A stretch of DNA of 64,000 bases, from contig CAWEWG010000004.1 in assembly GCA_963812795.1 (NCBI GenBank), positions 1 through 64,000 on the forward strand, written 5' to 3'. Source of the DNA: Hyphomicrobium_A sp963812795 (GTDB taxonomy: Bacteria > Pseudomonadota > Alphaproteobacteria > Rhizobiales > Hyphomicrobiaceae). The notes under the pieces are model-generated. The model did not search any database. It had not been told where the DNA came from and worked only from the letters and a program-made list of their open reading frames with translations. The position numbers and the translations under genes are program-made. Shown here one piece after another: positions 18,112-28,739 of this stretch. Position 1 is the first letter of the stretch. Each line of letters opens with the position of its first letter.

Positions 18112-20155
18112 TCAGCTGCGGCGCTCGTGGAAGTGGTCGTAGATGCGCTGCGCCATCTCCGCCGAGATGCCGTCGACCGCTTTCAGGTCCTCGACGCCGG
18201 CGCGCGACACCGCCTTCGCCGAGCCGAAGTGATTCATCAGCGCGCGGCGACGCCGCGCGCCGATGCCGTCGATGTCGTCGAGCGGATTGGCGCTGATCGC
18301 CATCGCCCGGCGCGTGCGGTGCGAGCCGATGGCGAAGCGGTGCGCCTCATCGCGCAGCCGTTGCACGAAGTAGAGCACCGGGTCGCGCGGCTCGAGCATC
18401 ATCGGGCGGTCGCGTCCGGCAAGATGAAAGTGCTCGCGCCCCGCGTCGCGGTCGGGCCCCTTGGCGACGCCGATGAGGCAGATGTCGTGCAGCCCGAGGT
18501 CGGCCATCACCTCGCGCGCCACGGCAAGCTGTCCGGCGCCGCCGTCGATCAGCACCAGGTCGGGCCGATCGGGAAACACGTCATCGTCGTCCACGTCATC
18601 GGGTGAAGCGCCGACGGCCGCGGCGGCCATCGCCACCAGATTGCTGGCGGTCTCCTTGATGACGCCGACGACGCCGTCCTCTTTCTTCTCCTGCTCGTTC
18701 GTCTCGATCACGAGGCGCTTGAAGCGCCGCGTCAGCACCTCGCGCATCATGCCGTAGTCGTCGCCCGGCGCGAGGTTCTCCGACTTGATGTTGAACTTGC
18801 GGTACTGGCCTTTGACGAAGCCGTCGCGGCCGGCGACGATCATCGCGCCGACGGCGTTCGCGCCCTGGATGTGGCTGTTGTCGAACACCTCGATGCGGCG
18901 CGGCGCCGTCGCCAGGCCGAAGCGCTCGGCGAGGCCTTCCAGCAGGCGCCGCTGCGAGGAGCTTTCCGCCAGCTTGCGGCCGAGCGCCTCGCGCGCGTTG
19001 TTCAGCGCGTGCTCGACGATGCCCGATTTGGTGCCGCGCTGCGGCACGCGGATCTCGACCTTGCGATCGGCCTTGATGCACAGCGCCTCGGCCAGCAGCT
19101 CGCGGTTGGGCACGTCGTGCGACAGGAGGATGAGCCGCGGCACCGGCTTGTCGTCGTAGAACTGCGCGATGAAGCTATCGAGCACCTCCTCGACGGGCAG
19201 CGAGCGATCGGCCTTGGGGAAGTAGGCGCGGTTGCCCCAGTTCTGCCCGGTGCGGAAGAAGAACACCTGGACGCACGTCTGCCCGCCCTCCTGCGCGGCG
19301 GCGAACACGTCGGCCTCCTCGATGCCTTCCGGGTTGATCGACTGATCGGCCGTGACGTGCGCCAGCGCCGACAGCCGATCGCGGAAGCGCGCCGCGCGCT
19401 CGAACTCGAGCTGCGAGGATGCCTCCTCCATCAGCTGGCGGTACATGATGCGCACGTTCTGGCTCTCGCCGCGCAGGAAGCGCACCGCCTCGTCGACGAG
19501 ACGCCCGTACTCGTCGAGCGCGATCTCGCCGGTGCACGGCGCCGAGCAGCGCTTGATCTGATGCAGCAGGCACGGCCGCGTGCGGCTCTCGTAGACGCTG
19601 TCGGAGCACGAGCGCAGCAGGAACGCGCGCTCCAGCATGTTGATCGTGCGATTGACGGCGCCGGCCGAGGCGAACGGCCCGAAGTAGTCGCCTTTGCGGT
19701 TGCGCGCGCCGCGATGCTTCATGATCTGCGGCGCCGGCTTGTCGCGCGCGATGAGGATGTAGGGAAACGACTTGTCGTCGCGCATCAGCACGTTGAAGCG
19801 CGGCCGGAAGCGCTTGATGAGGTTGGCTTCGAGCAGCAGCGCTTCCGCCTCGGTGCGCACCGAGACGAACTCCATCGCCGCCGTCGTGGCGATCATGCGG
19901 CGCGATGCGGTTGGTGTGCCCGCCGAGCCGCGCGTAGTTCGACACGCGCGCCTTCAGGCTGCGCGCCTTGCCGACGTAGATGACGTTGCCCTCGGCATCG
20001 AGCATGCGGTAGACGCCGGGCGAGGCCGGCAGCTGCTTCAGATAGCGCGCGATGACCTCCGGGCCGCTGGCGCCGGCGCGGCGTCCGCGTCGGTCAGCAG
20101 GGCCTCCGGCGCCGGCATTTCCGGCGTGGGCGTCGCTCGTGTCCTTGTTGGGCAT
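18112..20155 (-). CDS. uvrC: Excinuclease ABC subunit C (UvrC), one frameshift
   Basis: Makes both incisions in nucleotide excision repair. The GIY-YIG nuclease (3' incision) reads YLKQLPASPGVYRMLDAEGN then VIYVGKARSLKARVSNYARL. A frame break near 19905 separates it from FVSVRTEAEALLLEANLIKR. The UVR (UvrB-binding) motif is QLEFERAARFRDRLSAL. The RNase H-like 5' nuclease domain includes RIEVFDNSHIQGANAVGAMI and FPDRPDLVLIDGGAGQLAVA. The C-terminus has tandem helix-hairpin-helix motifs (IDGIGARRRRALMNHFGSAK, VDGISAEMAQRIYDHF). Between LTRRFKRL and FPDRPDL an acidic/Ala-rich insert of roughly 45 residues is longer than usual. ATG 20155 is the likely start. Confidence 0.93.
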
Positions 20156-20208
20156 CGACGGATAAATCGGCCCGCCGGCCCGCGCCGTCAAGCAAGCGAG
20201 GCGGCGAT

Positions 20209-21063
20209 TTACCAGGCGAGCTTGCGCCATGGCCGCGATCGGCCGCGGCGCGCCCGGCGGAAACAGGCCCTCGATGGCCTTGCCGTCGAGGCCGCCTTGG
20301 ACATGCACCCCGCTGGCGACGAACACCGAGCGCACGCCTGCCTCGGCGGCCCCGGCGATGTCGGTGCCGATGCCGTCGCCGATGGCCAGCAGCTTCGCCT
20401 TGTCGGCGCTGCCGGGCTTCAGCTTCTCCAGCGTCGCGAACGTCAGCGCGTAGATCGGCGCGTACGGCTTGCCGGCGTATTCGACCTTGCCGCCCAGCGC
20501 CTCGTAGGCGCGCGCGATGGCGCCGGCGCAGTAGATCATGCGCCCGCCGCGCTCGACCATCACGTCCGGGTTGGCGCAGATCATCGGCAGTCCGCGCGCG
20601 AGGCATTGCTTCAGCGTCGCCGCATAGTCGTCGGGCGTCTCGCGCTCGTCGTCGAACAGCCCCGTGCAGACGATCGCTTCGGCGCCGTCGGGCGTGCACG
20701 CGCTCGACGTCGAGCCCGGCGAACGTCGCGAGATCGCGCTCGGGGCCGATGTGAAAGATGGGGCGCCCCGCATAGCGCGCGATCAGCGTGCGGGCGACGT
20801 CGCCCGAGGTGACGATCGCGTCCCAGCTCGCGCGCGGCACGCCGATGCCGTCGAGCTGCGCGGCGACGCCGTCGTGCGGGCGCGGCGAGTTGGAGACGAG
20901 CACGACGATGCCGCCGTCCTCGCGATAGCGCGCGCAGGCCTCGCACGCGTCCGTGAACGGCTTCACGCCGTTATGGATGACGCCCCAGATGTCGACCAGC
21001 CACGCCGCCGTTCCGCTCGGCGAGCGGCGCGATCGAGTGGATGAGCGGAATAGGCGGGGTCAG
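20209..21063 (-). CDS. HAD superfamily class IIA hydrolase (TIGR01459-like), frameshifted
   Basis: Predicted phosphatase of the NagD/pNPPase group. The nucleophile motif is restored across a shift near 21010: AAWLVDIWGVIHNGVKPFTD. Then come VVLVSNSPRPHDGVAAQLDG, VTSGDVARTLIARYAGRPIF HIG, and after another shift VCTGLFDDERETPDDYAATL. The class II cap (MICANPDVMVERGGRMIYCA GA) and motif III/IV (KLLAIGDGIGTDIAGAAEAG) follow. A one-base shift near 20230 gives the natural end AAMAKLAW with TAA at 20209-20211, separating it from uvrC. The start is uncertain: the frame of LTPPIPLIHSIAPLAERN begins at CTG 21063, and ATG 21085 is one frame off. Confidence 0.75.
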
Positions 21064-21070
21064 GAGAGGA

Positions 21071-21110
21071 CGCGGGCGGCAGCATGGCATCTGCCTAGCT
21101 GCCGCCCGCG
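21071..21110. repeat. Perfect 13-bp inverted repeat between EAL and HAD genes
   Basis: CGCGGGCGGCAGC at 21071-21083 is the exact reverse complement of GCTGCCGCCCGCG at 21098-21110, with a 14-nt loop. It starts 7 bp after the EAL-protein stop and ends just before the HAD start (both minus strand). No T-run follows, so it is either a poor terminator or an intercistronic stabiliser/attenuator. Confidence 0.6.
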
Positions 21111-21116
21111 CAAATC

Positions 21117-22894
21117 TCAAGCGGCAGCGTGGTCCGCTGCGGCAAAGTCGTCACCGGGGACCGGCACGGGCGCGCCGAACAGGGCACCTTGTCCGAGCGG
21201 CACGCCGGCAGCGAGCACTTGCGCCGCGCACCGCCTCGTCGTCGATGTTGCCGACGATGAGCGTCAAGCCCAAGCTCGCTCAAGATTGCGGCATACCTCG
21301 TCGGCACGCCATCGTGCCGTTGGGCGCCGCCAGGCCGGCCAGCAGCGTCGCCGCGTCGAGCTTCACGAAGGCGAAGCCCGCCGCGCACAGCGCCGTGAAC
21401 TCGTAGTCGAAGTCGGTCACGTCCTCGACGCCGAAGCGGAAGCCGAGATCGCGCATATCGGTCAGAGCGCTCCACTCGGAGCCGCCGAACGTGCGGATGT
21501 CGGCCTGCGCGAACGTCAGCACCAGCTCGCCGGCCAGCGCCTCGCGGTCGCGATAGGCATCGGCCAGCTCGTCGAGGAAGCTGTCGTTGGCGAGCGACAC
21601 GGCCGTCGCCGGCGCGAACAGGCACGTCTCGCGGCCCTCGTCGGCGAACGAGCGGGCGACGCGCGCCGCCTGGCGCAGGCGCGCGCTGTCGAGCAGCGGC
21701 AACAGGCCCGCGAGCGCGAGTTGCGGATCGCGCGTCGTCGCCGACAGCAGCGTGCCGCGCTCATCGCGCGGGCAGGCGACGACCTCGTAGTAGTGCACCT
21801 GATGATCGGCAAGGCCGACGATCGGCGACAGCACCGCGTCGATGCGGCCGGCGGCGACCGCCTCGGCGAGCGAAGCAAGGCGCGTGTGCGACGGCATGAT
21901 CGGCGGCGGCATTGGCGCGCCGGCACGCGGTGCTGCCGGGCTGACCGGCAGGCCACCCTTCTTCTTCGTGGCGCGCATGGCGTTGGCCGTCGTCTGCAAC
22001 GCATTCAGCGAAGCGCGCAGCACGCTTTCCTGACGCGGCGGCGGCAGCCCGTCGAGCGTCGGCTCGGCGCCGACGTTCACCTCGTCGGCGAGACGCTTGA
22101 TCATGCCGTGCACGGCGTCGAGATCGGTCTCGCGCTCGGCGGCAAGGGACGGCATTGGTGGCAGCTCGACGCGCGGGCCCTCGGGCAGCGACGGCTTGGC
22201 CTGTCGAGCCGGCCAGTAGTCATGCATCTGGTTGCCGGGCGCCGCGGGCGCGGCCGGTGGCGCCGACCAGTCCGGCAGCGTCGGGCCGGGCTGGCCGCTC
22301 CTCGGCGGCGAGGCGCCGACGGCGGCGAAAGCATCGGATCGGGGCGCTGCGGCTCGGACGCAGGCGCCCGGGCGATGCGACATCAGGCGCGGCTCGCGCT
22401 CGGTATGGCCGCGGCCGGCGCATCGCGGAAGATGCGCGGCGGCTTGGCGGCCGACGGCGGCATCGGTGGCGGCGGCCGACTGGGCGGAGCCGGCGGCGTG
22501 CGCGACCGGAGCTTGGCGGCAACGGGGGCGCAGCAGCCGCGAGGCGCGCGCATCCTGGCGGAGCGGCCGGCGCGAACGTCGGCGCGCGCTCCTTGCGCAT
22601 GCCATCGGCCGGCGGCTGCCGACCTTCAGTCGCGCGACCTCGTCCTCGAGGCGGTTGACCTCTGAGACGAGATCGCTCTCGCGCTCGGACCGGCGCATCA
22701 GCGCGTGCACCATGAGCAGCATGATGTAGACCGACAGCGCGGCGATGAGCGCCAGCCAGAAGGTCGACCTGGAATTGCAGATATGCGCCGATGAAGAAGG
22801 CCGCCGTGACCAGCGCGATGGCCCCCTTCACGATGAGGTCGGCGACGCCGCTTTGCTTCGGCATCCCGTGCTCGCTGTTTTCGATGCTCGCCAT
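21117..22894 (-). CDS. Membrane-anchored degenerate EAL-domain protein, frameshifted
   Basis: Starts MASIENSEHGMPKQSGVADL and has two N-terminal TM helices (KGAIALVTAAFFIGAYLQF; SVYIMLLMVHALM across a shift). A coiled coil follows (ERESDLVSEVNRLEDEVARL), then a long Pro/Ala/Arg linker, poorly readable because of shifts. The C-terminal EAL-like domain runs SLAEAVAAGRIDAVLSPIVG, VHYYEVVACPRDE, LVLTFAQADIRTFGGSEWSA, LGFRFGVEDVTDFDYEFTAL and FAFVKLDAATLLAGLAAP. It ends, across shifts, with GNIDDEA...VPLGQGALFGAPVPV. The metal-binding EAL triplet is replaced (YEVVA), and other acidic positions differ, so it is probably a c-di-GMP sensor or inactive relative rather than a phosphodiesterase. Confidence 0.7.
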
Positions 22895-23279
22895 GGAAGA
22901 GTGACGACGCCCCCTTGCCGATTCGTTATCTCATCGAGCTTTTCGCCCGATACCCCCGCCGCGCAATGACAGCCCGGCCACTTTCACCAGCTTTCTCAAC
23001 AGCGGGTCGATTCGTGTCCGCAGGCGTGGCGGCGAGCAAAAGAGCCAAACATCGGCACGCGCGCGGCGCGCAGCGATTCGTCCACAGGCGAACGGCTGTC
23101 TCGGCAGGAACTTCGCAACTGCCCGTGGATTGCCATGCACCGCCTCAGTCGCGCCGCAGGTCGGCCGCCGGCCAACCGGAATCGGGGCGCTGTTTAGAAC
23201 TCGTTAGGCGAATCGACGTGGTATCAGTTGTGTCGGGGCGTTCCCTTTAACCTCCCGGCGTATAGTGAAGGGAAAGCTC
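22895..23279. other. Divergent intergenic region (EAL protein / SDR)
   Basis: A 385-bp gene-free stretch that must hold promoters for both divergent genes. No consensus promoter pair, riboswitch or significant inverted repeat was recognised in it. Confidence 0.4.
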
Positions 23280-24028
23280 ATGCTGATGACGGTTATGGGT
23301 CGGAATTCGAGTGCGTCGTACTACGGTGAGCTTGCTGGCGTTCGCGTGCTTATCACGGGGCTTTCGCCGGCTTGCGGCGTAGACGTTGCGCGCAAATTCG
23401 CCGACCACCGCGGCCGCCTCGTCGTCCACGCCACCGCCGCCTCTCCCGAGCTCGATGCCGTCACCACCATGCTTGCCGAGACCGCGAGCGAGGTGAAGCT
23501 GTTCACCGACGCCTGCCGCGATTCCGAATTCTTCGATCAGCTTCGCCAAAGCCGCCGCGCAGGCCTTCGGCGGCCTCGACGTCGTCATCAATCTCATCCC
23601 GATCGGCGCCGCGGACATGCAGGGCCGCGCGAGCATCGACGACGATCGAAGATCTCGTCTCCGAGAAGCTGATGCTTCCGGTGCACGTCACGCGCATCGT
23701 CGCCAACCGCATGCGGCTGACGCTCAACGAAGGTCTCGTTCTCAACGTCGTGACCATGCCGGCGCCGCGCACCGCCGGCGAAGCCGCCCTCGCCGGCATC
23801 GTCCGCTCGGCGCTCGCCGCCGTCACGCGCGGCGAAGCCCAGCGTTGGGCGCCGCAGGGCATCCGCGTCAACGCCGTCGGCCCGTCGGCCACGATGGCCG
23901 ATTCCGGCGCCAGCCTCGCCAGCGAGCCCGACATCGCGGCGCTCGCGCTCTACCTCGCCTCGCGGCCCGGCCGCACGCTCACCGGCCAGGTGTTCGATGC
24001 CGCCGGCGTCGCCAAGCGCGGCTGCTGA
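23280..24028 (+). CDS. Atypical short-chain dehydrogenase/reductase family protein, frameshifted
   Basis: ATG 23280 is preceded by AGGGA at 23268-23272. The Rossmann start is GVRVLITGLSPACGVDVARK, i.e. without the usual TGxxxGxG. Then come AFGGLDVVINLIPIGAADMQ (replacing NNAG) and IEDLVSEKLMLPVHVTRIVA. Where SDRs have Ser and YxxxK, this protein has LNVVTMPAPRTAGEAALAGI, so the catalytic Tyr and Lys are missing. The tail WAPQGIRVNAVGPSATMADS and ALYLASRPGRTLTGQVFDAA is classical SDR. Two shifts (near 23545 and 23645) interrupt the frame. Probably a non-catalytic or repurposed SDR. Confidence 0.72.
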
Positions 24029-25174
24029 GCACGCTACGTCTCAGCCGTGCCGCATTGCCCTGCAGCCGCCGGATCAGCGGAAACGTCGATCCGGCGAAGG
24101 CGGCGAGTTCGGGCGCGCGCTCGGCGATGTCGCGCAGGTTGAGCCGCAACTGCCCGAGCGCGAAGTCGAAAGCCATGAGCCGGATGATGTCGTCCATCGA
24201 CAGATCGCGCGTCTCGCCGCGCGCGCGCATCTCCTCCATCCGATGCTCGATGGCGGCGAGCGCACTTTCGACTTCCGAGAGGTTGGGCGGCGCATAGGCG
24301 GTCGCCGGCGCGGCAAGGTGCTTCGCCACTTCGTCGATCGCCGCGCGCAGCGCCTCGATCGACGGCCCGAGGATCTGCACGGCCTTTGCCGGCAGCGGCT
24401 GCGCGACGGCGCGCAACAGCATGATCTCCGTGTGCCACAGGCGGCGCAGGGCGCGCAGGATCGCCTCGGGATCGGGACTATCGGCGATGTACCCGGCGAC
24501 CTCCAGCCGCGCCTCGCGCGCCAGCGTATCGCCCTCGGCGAAGGCGGCGCGGATGCGCGCGCCCTGCGCGCCCATGCGCCTCGATGTCGAGCGGCTGGCC
24601 CATCGCCGCCGACAGCACATCGCGCGACACTTCGAACAGCGGCGTGAACGTGCGCGTGACATGCGCGGCGAACGACGGCCCAGCGCGCGACGGGAAGACG
24701 ATCAGCGTCGTCAGAATGGCGACGACGGTGCCGACCGCCACCTCGATCATCCGGTTCTCGGCCGAGGCAATGGGCGGGCCGAGGCGCGGATCGCCGAGCA
24801 CGACGATGGCGGCGGTCACGCAGGCGATGCGCAGCGACGGACGCCGCGCCGAAAAGAAGCCGAGCACCAGCACCGTCACGGCCAGCCCGGCGAACTTCAA
24901 CTCTTGCGCGTCGGCGAGCGCCACGGCCACGGCGCCGCCGACGACGACGCCGAGCAAGCTGCCCAAGAGCCGGTCGGCGGCAAGGCCGAGCGAGGCGCCG
25001 ACGTTGGCCTGCGTCACGAGGATCGCCGTCATCACCGCCCAGAAGCCCTGCGGCATACCCGAGGGCATCGACGATCACGTAGGACAGGCAGGCCGCGATC
25101 GTGGTCTGGATGGCGAGGCGCAGCCGCGGCCACATCTCGGCTCGCGAGCCGGTCCACGGGGTCAGATCGATCAC
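23979..25174 (-). CDS. FUSC family membrane transporter (aromatic-acid-exporter-like), frameshifted
   Basis: Predicted inner-membrane protein of the FUSC/YccS type. The GTG start at 25174 opens with IDLTPWTGSRAEMWPRLRLA, then TM1 IQTTIAACLSYVIVDALG. More TM helices follow: GFWAVMTAILVTQANVGASL, RLLGSLLGVVVGGAVAVALA, FAGLAVTVLVLGFFSARRPS and EVAVGTVVAILTTLIVFPSR. After a shift near 24575 a cytoplasmic helical domain follows (AAFAEGDTLAREARLEVAGY; LSEVESALAAIEHRMEEMRA). Shifts near 25060 and 24575 are present. As read, the 3' end overlaps the convergent SDR gene by about 50 bp, so the true stop may be slightly earlier. Substrate unknown. Confidence 0.75.
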
Positions 25175-25279
25175 AGGCGTTGCCCCTGCGAATTGGCGCC
25201 GCGGAGCATCGAAATTAACCGCTCGTTCTCCAAGTTGCCGCTAAGGCAAGCGGCGCGCCCGGGCGCGGCTTCGCCTTTC

Positions 25280-25309
25280 TTGACAGCCGGCGCCGCCCGC
25301 GCGTATCAC
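25280..25309 (+). promoter_or_regulatory. groESL promoter
   Basis: TTGACA at 25280-25285 and TATCAC at 25304-25309 are separated by 18 bp. The expected transcription start falls just before the CIRCE element that begins at 25320, the standard arrangement for HrcA-controlled groE operons. Confidence 0.6.
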
Positions 25310-25319
25310 CTCGGCGCGT

Positions 25320-25346
25320 TTGGCACTCTCATGGACATAGTGCCAA
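25320..25346 (+). promoter_or_regulatory. CIRCE operator (HrcA-binding inverted repeat)
   Basis: TTGGCACTC (25320-25328), nine bases, then TAGTGCCAA (25338-25346). This fits the CIRCE consensus TTAGCACTC-N9-GAGTGCTAA with one mismatch between its own arms. It lies about 63 bp upstream of groES. HrcA bound here would repress groESL in the absence of heat stress; hrcA itself is not in the window. Confidence 0.9.
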
Positions 25347-25409
25347 CGCATCCCATCGAAAGACACCGGCCGCGCACGGCCGAGCCCGCTATCTGGAGCG
25401 AGATTTCTC

Positions 25410-25709
25410 ATGAAGTTCCGTCCTTTGCATGACCGCGTCGTCGTCAAGCGCGTCGACAGCGAGACCAAGACGTCCGGCGGCATCATCATTCCCGACACGG
25501 CCGCCGAGAAGCCGCAGCAGGGCGAGGTCGTCGCCGTCGGTCCGGGCAGCCGCGACGAGAGCGGCAAGCTCATCGCGATCGAGCTGAAGAAGGGCGACAA
25601 GGTTCTGTTCGGCAAGTGGAGCGGCACCGAGGTGAAAATCGACGGGCAAGAGCTGCTCATCATGAAGGAAAGCGACATCATGGGCGTGCTTGGAGAAGTA
25701 AGCGAGTAG
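25410..25709 (+). CDS. groES: Co-chaperonin GroES
   Basis: Heptameric lid of the GroEL folding chamber. Intact, 99 residues. MKFRPLHDRVVVKRVDSETK opens the beta-barrel; TSGGIIIPDTAAEKPQQGEV is the mobile loop that binds GroEL, followed by VVAVGPGSRDESG and the roof. It ends GVLGEVSE. First gene of the CIRCE-controlled operon, 127 bp ahead of groEL. Confidence 0.97.
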   Translation: MKFRPLHDRVVVKRVDSETKTSGGIIIPDTAAEKPQQGEVVAVGPGSRDESGKLIAIELKKGDKVLFGKWSGTEVKIDGQELLIMKESDIMGVLGEVSE

Positions 25710-25836
25710 CCAATAGCGAGTAGCAGACTGCTACTCGCCATTCGAGCGCCGCGACCACTCCATCCTCCCCTATTCGCTCTCCGCAATTCGCTATTCGCTC
25801 GCTTCGAGCGAGACGCAACATCCAAGGAATTCCCAT
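25710..25836 (+). repeat. groES-groEL spacer with hairpins and repeated GCGAGTAGC/ATTCGCT units
   Basis: GCGAGTAGCAG-A-CTGCTACTCGC (25716-25738) is an 11-bp perfect palindrome around one base. The same GCGAGTAGC unit also ends groES (25702-25710). Related ATTCGCT units recur at 25772, 25787 and 25794, and CTCGCT-TCG-AGCGAG (25798-25812) forms a second hairpin. The folded spacer probably affects the processing or relative expression of the two cistrons; that role is inferred. Confidence 0.6.
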
Positions 25837-27474
<1,638 letters not shown>

Positions 27475-27500
27475 TCCGCGCCACCGCGCAGAAATGCGAA

Positions 27501-27531
27501 AGCCGCTCGCAGGAACTGCGGGCGGCTTTTT
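27501..27531 (+). terminator. Intrinsic terminator of groESL
   Basis: AGCCGCTCGCAG (27501-27512), loop GAA, CTGCGGGCGGCT (27516-27527): a 12-bp stem with one G-T pair, followed by TTTT. It starts 27 bp after the groEL stop. Confidence 0.9.
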
Positions 27532-27561
27532 CATTGTCGGCTCTGCGAGAGGCGATGCGCG

Positions 27562-28323
27562 CTACGGCTGGGCGTTCCAGCCGAAGGCGCGGATCTCGTT
27601 CGGCAGCATCGGATCGGATTTCAGGCTTCGGCGCCGCCGGGTCGACCTTCAGAGTGTTCGCTGGCGACGGGGCGCGTCTTCGCGACGCCTGTCTGCACCG
27701 CCTGGCGGTGTGGATCGGGGCGGCTGTATGCGCTTGGCGGCTTTGGCCGGCTTCGTCGCCATGTTCTCGATGACGGGAGCGTCGTCCGGTTGTGGCCGAC
27801 GCCGCTTCGGCAGCGGCGCTCGTCGTCGGCGGGCGCCAGCACTTGCTCGACTGACCGGTTGCGCCGGCTCGGCGGTATTGGCGTCGGCGTTGATCGAGGC
27901 CGTCTCGGTCGGAGCGACCGCGACGAGCGGCAGTCATGTCTCGGCGGCAGGCTCCGCGCCGGCGCCGAAGCGGCGGCTCAGCTCCTCGGCGCGCGCGCGC
28001 ACCGCGGCGGCCTCGCGGCTCGGCCTGCTCGGCGCGCGTCATGGCCTGCGAGCGGTATCGAGCGCCGCATCGGGTTGCGGCGTTGCCGACTTCGCTGGCC
28101 GGCTGCACGGCGGCGGCCTCGCTCTGTGTCGCTGAAATGGGCGCGCCAGGCCTCCTGCATATCGGGCAGACGGGCGCCGTCGAGGAACGCCGGCAACGTG
28201 AATGCCGGGGCATCGCTCGTGGCGAGGCGCGCGCTGCTGATTGATCTCCATGGCGGTGGCGCCCGAGACGAGGCTCGTGGCCAGCAGCATGCCGAACAGG
28301 CTCGTGCTTCCGTATGCGTTCAT
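27562..28323 (-). CDS. Exported protein of unknown function, heavily frameshifted
   Basis: ATG 28323 begins a clear signal peptide (MNAYGSTSLFGMLLATSLVS GATA) followed by MEINQQRA. After a shift, FTLPAFLDGARLPDMQEAWR and AHFSDTE are readable, then Ala/Pro/Arg-rich sequence in several frames, and finally NEIRAFGWNAQP before TAG at 27562-27564. About 254 codons. I do not recognise a family. Convergent with groEL and divergent from the LysR gene. Confidence 0.5.
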
Positions 28324-28739
28324 ACGCTTTACCCCCCGACCGAAACGGCCGGCTGCAAGGCGACCCGAAGGCCTGCCGTTGATTAGCACATGCAGGACAA
28401 TCAGCGTCCCACCCACCCAGAGTTGCCCGCAGGCTTTTTTGCAGCCGCCGGCAACTCGAAGTCGGCGCGCCCGATGAGAGCTCTGCCCCGCTCCCGCGCG
28501 GTTGATCCCGCGACGGCGTCCGCTTCGTTCGATAAGGAACTATTAAAGCGCTCCAAGGCGACAACATGGCGACTGGCATCGCTTCGAAGCAGCGGACAAA
28601 CCTCGGGCCGCAATTGCCTTTCGCGGCCGGAAGCTCGATGATCGTGGCAGCGGCGAGGCCGTTCGCTCGAGGTCGCGGCCTGCGCTCCTGAGCCGCGCCG
28701 AACGATAACGGCGACGACGCCTGCCTCGGGAGGGGCGCG
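28324..28739. other. Divergent intergenic region upstream of the LysR gene
   Basis: A 416-bp gene-free stretch. Apart from the purine-rich GGGAGGGG ribosome site of the LysR gene just before 28740, nothing specific was recognised. Confidence 0.4.

Noticed and set aside
18871..19983. A 370-codon + strand frame over uvrC
   Set aside because: Mirror of uvrC; no recognisable protein family.
20209..20773. A natural HAD-UvrC fusion protein (one open frame runs from the HAD domain into UvrC)
   Set aside because: A single extra base near 20230 removes the HAD stop; correcting it gives the end AAMAKLAW-TAA and a separate UvrC start at 20155.
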